DNA of 64,000 nt, from the NCBI GenBank assembly GCA_032718865.1, contig JALUTQ010000032.1, forward strand, positions 1,228,049-1,292,048. The letters are read 5' to 3'. A program made the translations under genes and the position numbers. Below the pieces are notes generated by a model that saw only the letters and a list, made by a program, of their open reading frames with translations, made no database searches and was not told the origin of the DNA. Positions 1 through 10,161 of this stretch are shown here, piece by piece. The stretch is from Tilletia caries (taxonomy: Eukaryota > Basidiomycota > Exobasidiomycetes > Tilletiales > Tilletiaceae). Every line of letters begins with the position of its first letter. Within the stretch, counting starts at the first letter, position 1.

Positions 1-349
1 TCCTTTCAGAGTAGTGCGCGTTGTTGGTTTTTTCGGTCGGATGGGTCTTCGGGCGAGCGTACGAGATTGCATGACCATTGTATCACCACGGAACGAGGAT
101 CGGTGTTGGGGAGTTGGGGTCGGGGTTTGTAGCAGTGATGGACGTCAAACGGGGGACGCTTTGGCGATGTAGAGCCTGTATGTGACAGGCATACAAAGGA
201 ATGCAGGAGGAGTTGGTGGTTCTTCTTGCTCGGCGGGACGGAGCGGAGAAGCTGAAAAGGGACCGGCGGCGTATATTTTCCCCGGGCGGCGAGAACGGCG
301 TTGGAGTGGCCGGCAATTGTCGACTGTCGGAGAATCGACTCTCTTCCTT

Positions 350-376
350 CATACACACACACATACACACACACAA
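350..376. repeat. (AC)n microsatellite
   Basis: Dinucleotide AC run interrupted by a single AT step. Seen directly; no gene assigned around it. Confidence 0.8.
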
Positions 377-1122
377 AATCTACCAGAGTCGCTCTCAAAC
401 TTGGCTGTTCGTCCGCGAAGTTCCCTTGATCTGTTTGCATGTTCTCAGAGTTGGTATCGGAAGAGTCGGACTTGAGCGAGCGAAACAATGCTTCGGCAAG
501 AGTACACACGCTTCCCATACTTCGCTCGAGCATTACCCTGCCAACCTGAACTCGATCCTCCTTTCACAGCCTGGTCCGAGTGCTTGAAGACCCTGTCTAT
601 TCGGATGACAGATGAAACTGAGAGCCACGAAGATAGAAGGAAGATAAAAGGGATGACATTTGCAAAGTCGACTGTCAAGCTACACTAATGTTACATGGAA
701 GACGGTACCCCCTCTCCTGACCCACTGGGGGGCTTGGCCGGGTTCGTATGACAGACCCATAACGAACCCGACCAGCTGTAGTGGGTTTAGGCGGAGAAGG
801 GGTGTGCGTGAGTAGAGCGCAGGAGAAGCCCCCCAGCCACTGCGCTCTGAGAACAGGAGAACCACACCAAAGGCCAAAGAGTCGCAAGAGGCCAGAAGGA
901 AGAAGGTCAAGTGTCCGAAGAAAGGGTTAGGGTAACTCACTCGCTGGCACCGGTCGCTCCAAGGCCTCCTCTCCATGGACCACGTCGAGGAGATTGGCAT
1001 CCTGAGTGTTGTCGAGGAGGCCTGGGACCTGGGCAGCGGTGGGACTTCCTTCCCCATTCGTGGACTGGTTCCGACCTCGGTGGCTTGCCGACTCCTCTGG
1101 TCTTGATGGGTTCCCTGGGTAA

Positions 1123-1164
<42 letters not shown>

Positions 1165-1275
1165 CGTAGTGTGTGCGTGGGCCGGTGAGTGTGGCCGGTG
1201 AGTGTGGCTGGTGAGTGTGGGCGGATGAGTATGGGCGGGTGAGTATGGGCGGGTGAGTGTGGGCGAGTGAGGATG
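1123..1275. repeat. (GT)n microsatellite followed by GTGAGTGTGGGCG-type minisatellite
   Basis: A GT run from about 1127 to 1160 is followed by imperfect 10-13-bp units built on GGTGAGTGTGGGC and GGTGAGTATGGGC until about 1270. Seen directly. Confidence 0.8.
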
Positions 1276-2017
1276 CCCTGGTGCGGATGTAGATGCCACG
1301 AGTGGTGTGTACGATCGAGAAGAGTCTTGGCCCCGTCGTGGAGAGCGAGCGGGCAAAGAATACGGAACCACCGATCTTTAAGTGTGAAAGAGAATAGGAG
1401 GAGCATGATCAAGGTCAGTCTCGATAGGCAGAAAGAGGCGAGAGGGAGAGGGCAGGAGCAGACTGAAGACTCACCTTGTAGGTAGTGGAAGGTACCGAGT
1501 CGAAGGAGGAGTGCAAGGACAAGTTGCTTGATGTTCCGACAAAGCCCAAAACAAGCTTGCACCAGGTCCGACGTCACGAACATGTATGGGTCCCCTTCAA
1601 CATGCAAGCAGCGGTCTTCAGTTGAGACGACGCAATCGCTCCATCGGACGTGGTGTCGAAGTCATGCCGGTGCCCAATCGAAGGAATCGTCCCGAGCCGC
1701 CCCGAAGCATGAACCGAACGAGCGCTAGAACAATGTTGCACGGCCACCAATGAAGGGATGCGTACGGTATGATTGACTAATACGGTCCGCCCGGTTCATG
1801 CTTTGAGACGTCTGAGAGTAGCCGACGATGGGTTGGGTCTTCGTCGTAGTGGTCGAAGCAACTTGTCCAAGTACTCCGGTGCATCGTGCCTCTTGAGGGT
1901 CGCCGAAGAGGGATCTGGGAGATGTCTTGCTGTATGGCGAGCCCTCAGCCCTATGTCTTGATCCTTGAGCGATGGCGACCGGTGGTGAGGAAGGTGCCAT
2001 GCTGGTGACCCCAGTGT

Positions 2018-2165
2018 GGTGTGGGTGTGAGTGTGAGTGTGAGTGTGAGTGTGAGTGTGGGTGTGGTGTGGGTGTGGGTGTGGTGTGGGTGTGGGTGTGG
2101 TGTGGGTGTGTGTGTGGGTGTGTGAAGGTGTGTGTGTGTGAAGGAGGGTGAAGACGATGTGTGGT
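2018..2165. repeat. GTGTGA / GGTGTG satellite
   Basis: Tandem GTGAGT hexamers pass into GTGTGGGTGTGG units. The track is low-complexity and strand-asymmetric (all G on the plus strand), which explains the long His/Thr-rich minus ORF seen there. Confidence 0.85.
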
Positions 2166-3744
2166 GTGGGTGTAGAAGAGCATAGCGAAGATGGTGTAGA
2201 TGTGTCGATGGCTGATGACAGATGAGGGAGAGCAAGGAGAGAGGAGTTCCTTGGATCGGAGAGGATGGGGAAAGAAGGGATGGGGAAAGAAGGACATCAG
2301 GCTTGTTATATAGCTTCGTCCTCCCAGAAATCCCACTCACCCACTTTTCGATTCTCCGTAGCACAGTCTGAAGCAGAACACCAGGAGACCACCTGAGGAA
2401 CACTGGCCTGCTGCTGGTGATCGGACATTGATACTGGCTGGACGGTGCGCTGGCGCCTGGCGGAACGAGGGGAGGCAGAAGACGAGTTCCCAGGACAGGA
2501 CGGGCGTGCGAGCCAGTGCGACGCCTTGGCACCGTGCCCTTAGCCCACGCGTTCCTGTGAGGGCCCCGTGTTACCGGCAGGCGCGAGGCAAGAGGACCAG
2601 AGGCAGGGGTGATGACAGACCCTTCGGAACGAGCGAATGGCGCAATGTTTGTGTATTGCTGTCAATTGAAGATTTGAGAGCTGTTACTGGAAGACTTGAA
2701 GAGAGAGCTGTTACTGGAAGGAGAAGGAGAATCAAGAAGGAGGAAGCGATAAGCAGTCAGCGCCATATGCAGACGCGAGGTGTGCATTCGAGACTCGGCG
2801 GTGCGGAATGGATGCAACCAGAAAGGAGCGCACAGGCTCGAAGCGTGCTGGGAGGAATGAATGGCGAGTGCCGTGATCATGAGGCAGAAGGGCAAAGCAG
2901 ACAGCGAGGCAGCGAGGCAGGGAAAAGGAAAGCAGGAGGGGATGATCGGTTGCCGATTGTCGTGCACGCCGTTTCCTTCCTGTCGCACCTGTCCCTGCCG
3001 CGCCTAAAGCCCCCCTGTGTTACCCCGACACACGCAGCTCGCACAAAGAAATGGCACCACGGACAGAGCGAAAATGCGTGCAAAGACCCGCTCCAGCGAG
3101 GATCATTGAGGGGAGCCGGGAGGATGACAGACATGCGCGTTTGTTCCCTGACCTTCTGTGTGTCGGAGCGGATGCCAAAGGATAAAGGATGCTGGACGAA
3201 AGGAAGAAAGAAAAGGTTGTGTTGTGAAATTTCGCAGATGTCCCATGTCCCACGCCCACCTCGCACCCCTTGCTGGCAGCTGGCAGACGCAACAACAGAA
3301 CGACTGCACATCAAACGGCCAGAGGTGTGATCAGCTATTTTCCCCCTCACTGCCCATTCCATCCTCGCCGTGCTCGAGTGTGTGTACGAGGGTGTGAACA
3401 AAGAGAGAGGCTCCGATGCAAATCTCACTTTTTTCTGACAGCCGCGTCTGACACGCGCCTGCCTGGCTGGCCCAAGTCCCCTTCGCACGAGCATCAACTC
3501 TCTCATTCTCTATGATGCTAGCTGCGAAAGGAGGTGCAGGTGGCTCGAGAATAATACCCTGAGCCAGTATCCGGGCTTCTGGGCGCGTGTACTGGGGTTT
3601 GTGTTGCGCTGTCGCGTTTACAGTCGGATCGGTCCTGTGCTGTCAACGCTGTCAACGGCCTTGGAATTTTTTGGGCGTCGAAGCATGCCAGCCAGCACAA
3701 CCACGCCTACCTCTTCAGGTGCTTCAAGACGGGAGCATTCTACT

Positions 3745-3965
3745 CACCCTGCAACGATCAGCCTACCATTACTGAAGCTGTCCGAAGCTTGCGTCGCGCT
3801 GTAGATCTTGATTCCTTGTAGAATGACACCCAGCAGCGTCGCTCGATGATCCGACGCGTCCAAAGAGAAGTCCCAAAGGTCCAAGAGACAGCTCTCACCC
3901 AGCAAAGGCGGAATCGTCGGTAGAGCAATTCGTGTATTGATCCTCAGCAGCCCCTTCTTGTTGCT
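3745..3965 (-). other. Possible orphan coding exon 3' of the EFM7-like gene
   Basis: An open minus frame reads through hydrophobic and mixed residues (for example LLDLWDFSLDASDHRATLLG) and ends at a good donor (GCAGG-GTGAGT near 3745). It overlaps the very end of the methyltransferase frame. It may be an exon of a separate gene or of an alternative 3' end. I do not recognise the protein and found no convincing following exon. Confidence 0.2.
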
Positions 3966-5056
3966 AACGCACCCTCCCCCCACTCCAACATCCAAAGCGT
4001 CATCCACCGATTCCTGACCCTCACCCCCCCCCTCTCCTTCCCCTCCTCCGGCCGATACTTCTCCTCAGCCACGAAGGTCCTTCGGCGACCGGTCAGACGG
4101 GGGCCTCGGGCGTGTATCGTTGTAGATGGGGAAGAGGAGTCGGGGGAATCGGGGGCGAGCTCGAATTCGAGGATGGAGGACATCCATTCGTCTGAGGCGA
4201 TTTCTTCGGGATGGCGGTTGGAGAGGAGCGCTTCTAATGACGGTTCGTCGATTCGTTCCAGCTCGTCCCACAGCCCTCGAAGCGAAACACCCTCCCTGTC
4301 ACTCTCCCTCGAAGAAGAGGAAGGGAGGATCTCCAACCCAACCCTCCGGACTTTCCTCACAAAATCCCCAATCCGCTCCCGACCCGTATGTAGACCGGCC
4401 ACAACGACAACCCGGGCCTCCCTCGTCTTCGAAAGGGTGAGCGAGAGCGACTTGGCGAGGTCCGCATGCGAGAGGGGGTCCCAGAGAGTATCCGCCAGTA
4501 CGATCGTGTCGAATTTGCCCCCTCCAGAGCGGGAGGGTGGGGTTGGTAGGAGGTCGAAAATGTCATCAGGATCCCGACCCCAGGTATACCCCGCCCCCTT
4601 CACCCTACCCTCCAAATCCGGATCCTCCCGAAGAGCCCTCCCGACGTTTTGTCGAAGGACACGGACGACCTGTTCCTCATCGTAATCCGTCGCCAGTACG
4701 AACGCAGCCCCGGCACGAGCAGCCACGAGCGCAGGTAAGGCCGTGCCGCATCCTAGCTCCAGTACAACTTTCCCCTCAATGAGTCCGCTTGATGTGGGAG
4801 ATATGAGGAGGTCGGCGAGGATCATACCGGCGCGCCATTGGCGGTGGGCGAAGATGTGCGGGAGGGAGGCGGGCGGGATGGACACTGTGAATGTTGTATC
4901 CTCTTCGTTTTCGTCTTCCTCGCTTGGTTTGAGAAGCGGGCTTGGGTGGTAGATTACCTCGCAGCCGGGTTGGCCGAGGGAGGGGTGGAAGGTCGATTCT
5001 TCTGAGGCCGGGAGCGCCGCCGGCGCGGATGAGGGCGAGGTCGGGGTTGCCATCAT
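3944..5056 (-). CDS. EFM7: EFM7/NNT1-like protein N-methyltransferase
   Basis: Single-exon gene of about 370 aa. It is a seven-beta-strand SAM-dependent methyltransferase of the METTL21/NNT1 group. Visible marks are the pre-domain block FAHRQWRAGMILADLL, motif I VVLELGCGTALPALVAARAG, the acidic post-I loop ATDYDEEQVV, and ADTLWDPLSHADL in place of the family's D-x-x-x-N/D motif. The C-terminus RNRWMTLWMLEWG matches the family's closing beta strand. In yeast, Efm7 methylates the N-terminus and Lys3 of elongation factor 1A; that role is inferred here. I chose the tandem ATG at 5056/5053, because the frame upstream has no ATG and reads a basic, low-complexity leader. An acidic/Pro spacer and a Ser-rich insertion make it longer than the yeast protein (about 260 aa). 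Confidence 0.8.
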   Translation of the reverse strand: MMATPTSPSSAPAALPASEESTFHPSLGQPGCEVIYHPSPLLKPSEEDENEEDTTFTVSIPPASLPHIFAHRQWRAGMILADLLISPTSSGLIEGKVVLELGCGTALPALVAARAGAAFVLATDYDEEQVVRVLRQNVGRALREDPDLEGRVKGAGYTWGRDPDDIFDLLPTPPSRSGGGKFDTIVLADTLWDPLSHADLAKSLSLTLSKTREARVVVVAGLHTGRERIGDFVRKVRRVGLEILPSSSSRESDREGVSLRGLWDELERIDEPSLEALLSNRHPEEIASDEWMSSILEFELAPDSPDSSSPSTTIHARGPRLTGRRRTFVAEEKYRPEEGKERGGVRVRNRWMTLWMLEWGEGALATRRGC

Positions 5057-5310
5057 GGGTTTGGGGGGTGTTTCCTTTCCTGAAGCCTTCCTTCCGCGAT
5101 GCAGTCTGGAAGAAATTACGCGGAAAAGGGAAGGTGGATGGTGAGAACGGGCTGCAAATGTTTTGGAGATGGACCCAGTACGGTACAGGCCAGCGCTAAA
5201 TTCATTTCCTCCCACCCCCCCCCCCCCTCCCCCATCTCCTCGCCACTGACCTCGCGCATCCCTCCCCTATCTCCTAGATACACCGCAAAGAAAAGAAGAA
5301 AGAAGAAGAA

Positions 5311-5853
5311 ATGTCCGCCGTCACCGTATTCCCGCCGCCCTACCTCGTCCCCGACACCAACGAGGTCGAGAAGAAGCAGCCTCAACAACCGCAACAAGAA
5401 GAAGAAGAAAAAGAAGGACCGAAGATCATGGGCGCCTTACCTGCCCCGTCCGACGTCGACGTTGATGGATCGGCACGGCAGACGGGAGATGCTGCTACGG
5501 CTACGCCTAGGTTGAACCTCGCCTCGGACTCCGACTCGTCTACGGTCAAATTTGATGCCCTAGGTCCGCTTGTCGTGAATTCTGACGGGGTACGTATACG
5601 CAACCTCTCCCCTTCCCACTTCGATCAAATCAGCAGGACTAACTACTAACTGCCGAACGCTGAACGCTGAACTTATTGATTTGATGGGTCGTTGTTGTTT
5701 TTCACATAGACCCTCTCCCGGATCCACAACTGGTCCAGCATGGCCGAGTCGGAGCGCGAGCGGACGCTGAGGGTGCTGGGGAAGAGGAATCAGAGCAGGA
5801 TAGCTGGGTTGAGAGCGAAGGAGGAGGAGGGTGAGAAGGAGGGGGAGCAGTGA
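5311..5853 (+). CDS. Small conserved fungal protein, function unknown (2 exons)
   Basis: CDS join(5311..5589,5710..5853), 140 aa. The intron has a GTACGT donor and a CACATAG acceptor in phase 0; without it the frame stops at 5647. The N-terminal half is low-complexity (Gln/Glu/Lys-rich, then Ser/Asp-rich). The conserved-looking part spans the splice: PLVVNSDG joined to TLSRIHNWSSMAESERERTL, then RVLGKRNQSRIAGLR. I recall similar short tails in unnamed fungal proteins but know no function. It starts about 255 bp from the EFM7-like start, so the two may share a promoter, and it is convergent with SEC1. Confidence 0.7.
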
Positions 5854-6685
5854 TCCAAGGTGGGTCGAACGTTCGGACCGGTGATTTCTGGAGCTCGTCC
5901 TCGCGGAGGGTCCGGCCAAAATTGCTGCGTACTTCCATGGACCACATGCGCTCGGACGCGGACGCCCCTCCCGCTGGCTCTGCTCTCACCACCCTCGCCC
6001 CCCGAATGGAACGGACGATCATATTCTCCCTCTCGTCTGGCGGGCAACCGTTTCCGAAAGCATCGAACTCTCCCCTGTACTAAACACGAGACGTTTCCAA
6101 AGGAGCCAGGAGCCAAGAGCCAAGAGCCAGGAAGAGAGAGAGAAAGATTCCTGAAAAAACATTGTATGATACGGGTGCCATGGGGGAGAATGACAGGAGG
6201 GAGAGGGGGCAGACGCAAGGTTGCGCCCGTGTGAATAGGGCGAGCATCGGGACGGGAAGGAAGGGGTGGGGGTAAAAGGCCACACTGCGACGTGGGGGGG
6301 GGGGGCAGGTCGGTAGGCCCACAAAAGACAGGGCAAGGGTGTCGGTGTCGGATCGCGCCAGCCAGGGTGCGTCGGTGACGGAGGTGACCTTCAGAAGAGA
6401 CGCGGAAAGCAGGATTTGCTCGATTTGCAAGGTGGGGAGAGGAGAGAGGAAAGAACGAGTGTCTTGCAAGGGGTGCGTGTAGGATTGCTGGGGGGGGAAC
6501 GGACCCCATCGGAACAGACACACCCTTCTCACTTCTTCCGTGAGAACGGATTCTGGGGGGGATGGGAGGGTAAAGAGAAAAGAGTCTGGGATCAGCCTTG
6601 TTTCATTCGAGAAAAGGAGGGAAGGAACCCCATCTCGGATCTCGACCCCCCCGCATGCCTCTCCCCAGATCAAAAGGAGAGAAAA
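5854..6685. other. Convergent 3' intergenic region
   Basis: About 830 bp between the end of the small plus gene and the end of SEC1. It contains G-rich and C-rich homopolymer runs. An acceptor-like site (C-tract then CAG, near 6552) could serve an alternative last exon of SEC1. Nothing else is supported. Confidence 0.5.
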
Positions 6686-9600
6686 TTAACTCACCCTGCT
6701 CTTCTTCTTATCTCCCTTCCCCTGATCGATCGAGCTCGGACTCGGACTGGTCGGCCGTCCGGACCCAGACCCAGCACCGCCTCCATACCCTCCCGATCCA
6801 TACTGGCCTCCTCCCCCTCCGCCGTTGCCGCTGCCATTGCGGTAGTCATGTGCGCCACCCTGATCTCCATACTGCGGCCGATGTGGCTCATAAGCGTGCT
6901 GCTGCTGATGCTGATGCTGTGGTTGATGATGACCCTGTCCCTGCCCCGGCGGCCCCGCCGACCACCTCGGATCCAACGCCGGCTCCGAATCCCTCACAGG
7001 CACAGGCGCAGCCACACCCCCACCAAAGCGCCGATCGTACGTGCTCTGGTTGACAGGCGGTGGCGCGGGCTGACGCGGCGGTGGGGGTGCCTGCTGTTGC
7101 TGATAACCGCCTCCACCATATCCGTCGCCGTACCCGCCATTATAGCCCGCGTAGCCCGCTTGGTGTGGAGGCGCGCCGTGGCCGTGGCTGTGGCCCTGGT
7201 ACTGCTGATGGGGAGGAGGGTGGCCGTTTCGCGGGTCGTAGCCTTGGGATGGGGGTGGGGCGCCGATGGCACCAGATCCGGGGACGGCATGTCCTCCCGC
7301 GCCGGACTTGCCGAATTTCCTCAGCGAGTCGACGAAGTCCTCTGGCGTGAAGGTATGGGATGAACCTAGAGATGCACGCAGGGTCAGTGAGATCGGCCCC
7401 ATAGGAACGGAGAAAAAAAGAAGCAAAGAAGGGGGAAGGAAGACACTCACCGATGTACATATCCATCCCGAGCTTATCAGTCAACTCATACGCGCTCCGG
7501 ATTTCACTATACGTCATCCCACCCGCAACGAAGACAAGCACCCTTTGCCTCTTACTATCCCTCGAATCGCCTCCTACGCCACCCCCACCCGCCCCACCCC
7601 TGCCCAACCCATTCCGATCCGAGCCAGACGCACTGCTCCCGCCTATACCACCAGCAGGAGGCCGCCCCTTCGTAGCCCACGCAGGTTTAGCGCTCCGCAG
7701 ACTGTTCGGCTGTGGTCGGCCCCCTGGGCCCGGTGAGGGTGAAGGGCTGATGGGCGGTGCAGGACTGGAGCCGCGGAAACTGGCCAGACTGAGGGAGGTA
7801 CTGCTCCCCACGCTAAGTCCGGTGTTCATCCCTACGCTTAGCAGACTGCTACTGCTACTACTGCTCCCCCCAACCGCGTCTGCCGAGGAGCCTGGTGGGC
7901 CGTCGCGTACGTAGGGATACTGAGACACATCGAGCCGGCCCGCAAAGTGATCCTCGACCATCAGTTTGACGAGAGGCTGATACCGACTGACGTCGTACTC
8001 CTCCCCCGTCGGCTGCTGTTTCCGCTTCCCTTTGCGGAACCAGGCGTCCCAGCCGCCGACGAGGGCATTCGTCTGTGGATCTTTGACGATGCACGCGCCG
8101 AGGTGGACAAGGTTGTCGACGGCGTCCATCTCGTGCAGGCCGAGTCGGGCGTGTTGGAAGAGTCTCTTCCGATCTTCGTCGGGTACGCCGTCGCAGTACA
8201 TGATGTAGAGCGCAATGATGCGGACCTTGTCCATGTTGGACACGTTCCGGTCGTCAATCAAAGGAACCATCTCTTCGACGAGCGTCTTCGGTTTCTGACC
8301 CTCGGGTGTTAGGCGGGTGGCGCAGTTCTGCTCGACCATGGCCTGTTGGGGCAGCTTGGTCTGTTCGAAGCGGGACATGCAGGCTTGTGCCATGGAGATG
8401 TGCAAGCTGAGTTTGGCCTTCATCTCCTGCATGTGCGGCAGGGCGACGAGCATGTCCTTCATGTCGTTCAGACTGGTCTGCGCCCCACCGGAGAAGACAC
8501 CAGCCTCGTCAGCGTGCTTCTTGAAGTCCTTCGTGAGCTTTGCGATCGCTTCTGCGATGTGCAGATGTCGCACGCCCGTCCAGATTGAGTCCTCCTCGCC
8601 CAGCACGGCATCATGCTCGTCCAACTGGCCATCGGCGTCATAGAAGGAGTACTTGTACCTCGTCCCGTTGTCCTCGATGGGCAAGAGGTCGTTGCACATG
8701 GCCTGGTAGGTGAACTCGTGCAGGAAGGGCGCGACGGGGTCCATGCTGCGGTCGGTAATGAAGAGCACGCCCCTTGGCCTTACGGTGTCAATCTTGGGCT
8801 CGTTGTCCCGGATGTAGTCGTCGATGGCCTTTTGGACGCGATGTGCGAGTTGGCGGGAGAAGTGCTCGGATTGGGAGGAGCCGGCGCCAGCGCCAGCGCC
8901 GACGGAAGCGGGTGGTATTTCGTTTGCGCCACCGCGCAGTCTTGCCATTCGTGCGCTGCTGGCATAGAGGGACGATGCTGCATTGGCTGCGATCTGTGTT
9001 GCGCTGCTGCTACTACTGCCATTGCCGGCTGCGTTTGGTGGAGGGGCGAGTGGACCGAGGGGCGGGTGGGATGGGTTGTAGTATCGGATTAGGGGGAACT
9101 CGTTCAGGGTGACGCATACGTTCAGGATGGCTGCTGTGCTGAATTGGAGCTCGTCTTCGATGGCCTCGAGGGCCTTCTTAGGGGCGCCTGGTCGTTGGAG
9201 TCCGGACAGGGGCTGGAAGATGGTGTGGAAGGTCTGTGGAGTTTTGAGGGAGAAGACCTGGCTTTCGAGTGCTGTGGAGGAGAGAGAGAGGGAGGGAGGG
9301 AGTCAGCAATAGGCAGGGGTGAGAGCTTGAGCAGGGACAAGGTGTGAGAGAGAGAGAGATACGTACGCCAGATGTTGACGAAGAGCTCGATGAGTTTCTT
9401 GAGTTTGCGTTCTGCTGGTGAGTTTGTGAGTCTCCTGAGGAGCGGTTCTGAGAGGGCGTCGATGAAGAAGATGTGTCCTGCGGCGTACTTGGGCTCGGCA
9501 TTGTCAGGAGCGAGGTCGTTGATGATGGCCTCTACGTTCTTGCTGGTAGGGCAGAGGATGTAGGCGGCCTCGAAGCTTGGCTGTGGTGCCCGCTTGTGCT

Positions 9601-9864
9601 CGATGTTCTCGATGGAGGTGACGTTCTCCTGGAGGATCTGGTCTGTCTTGAGGACGGAGAAGAGGAGGGTGTGGGAGAAGGAGTCGGTGACCAGGATCTT
9701 CCACCGCGACGCTGTCTCCACCGACCGGATCGAGCTCAGGTAGCCTGGAGCGCAGTGTATGGGATCAGCGATCAGGGATCAGCACAACCTCACTCCTACA
9801 CACACACACAGCGAGAGACACACTCACGATCCTGGACAGCATGAATGAGACTTCTTGGCGGCAT
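6686..9864 (-). CDS. SEC1: Sec1/Munc18-family SNARE regulator (exocytosis)
   Basis: CDS complement(join(6686..7365,7451..9271,9367..9744,9828..9864)), 971 aa; the three introns keep frame and have GTGAGT, GTACGT or GTGAGT donors. Exon 1 encodes only MPPRSLIHAVQD, followed by RYLSSIRSVETASRWKILV, the canonical Sec1 N-terminus. Further marks are ILQENVTSIENIEHKRAPQP, FVNIWPLESQVFSL across the second splice, PRGVLFITDRSMDPVAPFLH (domain 2/3a), and the late block SEIRSAYELTDKLGMDMYIG joined to SSHTFTPEDFVDSLRKFG. Known role: binds the plasma-membrane SNARE complex and promotes vesicle fusion. The C-terminus is extended by about 190 residues of Gly/Pro/Gln/Tyr-rich, probably disordered sequence. 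The last codons overlap a GTGAGT donor, so a further exon is possible. Divergent from uL23m with about 300 bp between starts. Confidence 0.93.
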
Positions 9865-10161
9865 GACTTCTGACTGCTGACTTCTTCCGACAGCGTTCCC
9901 TGTCAGCGCGAAGGTTGTTGTCCGAGGCGAGAGGCGAGAGGCGAGAGGCGATGTGTGTGTGTGCAGTGTGAGCGGCGAGTGGCCAAATGGATCTGGGGCA
10001 GTGAGTGAGTCACGTGATCAGTGGCATATATCCGATGATCATGCAGCATGCAGTCCCAGCGATCATCTCGTCCAGCCAGGAAGAAGCAACTACTATACTG
10101 TACCCGCTCCCTCAGCAGGACAGCACCAGCATCAGCATCAGCATCAGGACGAGGAGCGGAG
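9865..10161. promoter_or_regulatory. Shared divergent promoter region SEC1 / uL23m
   Basis: 297 bp separate the two start codons, which face away from each other. The interval contains a GAGGCGA repeat, a short GT run and a TCACGTGA palindrome (10009-10016), a CACGTG E-box core usable by bHLH factors. The regulatory role is inferred from position only. Confidence 0.45.

Larger units (their letters stand above)
1..3740. other. No gene resolved; GT-rich intergenic or UTR-like DNA
   Basis: I find no ORF with recognisable domains. Several short minus-strand stretches (about 1290-1610 and 1730-2340) have donor-like GTGAGT sites and could be exons of an unrecognised multi-exon gene. One example is the hydrophobic stretch encoded around 1480-1600 that ends at a GTGAGT donor near 1474. 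I could not join them into a model. The longest plus ORF (2428-3330) is low-complexity in character and has no motif. The region also contains several GT/GTGA microsatellites, listed separately. Confidence 0.4.

Noticed and set aside
927..2336. Long His/Thr/Pro-rich minus ORFs
   Set aside because: Translations of the GT/GTGA satellites. The adjoining non-repeat parts may contain real exons but could not be assembled.
2428..3330. 300-codon plus ORF
   Set aside because: No motif, low-complexity Arg/Gly/Ser composition and overlapping open frames on the other strand; no support.
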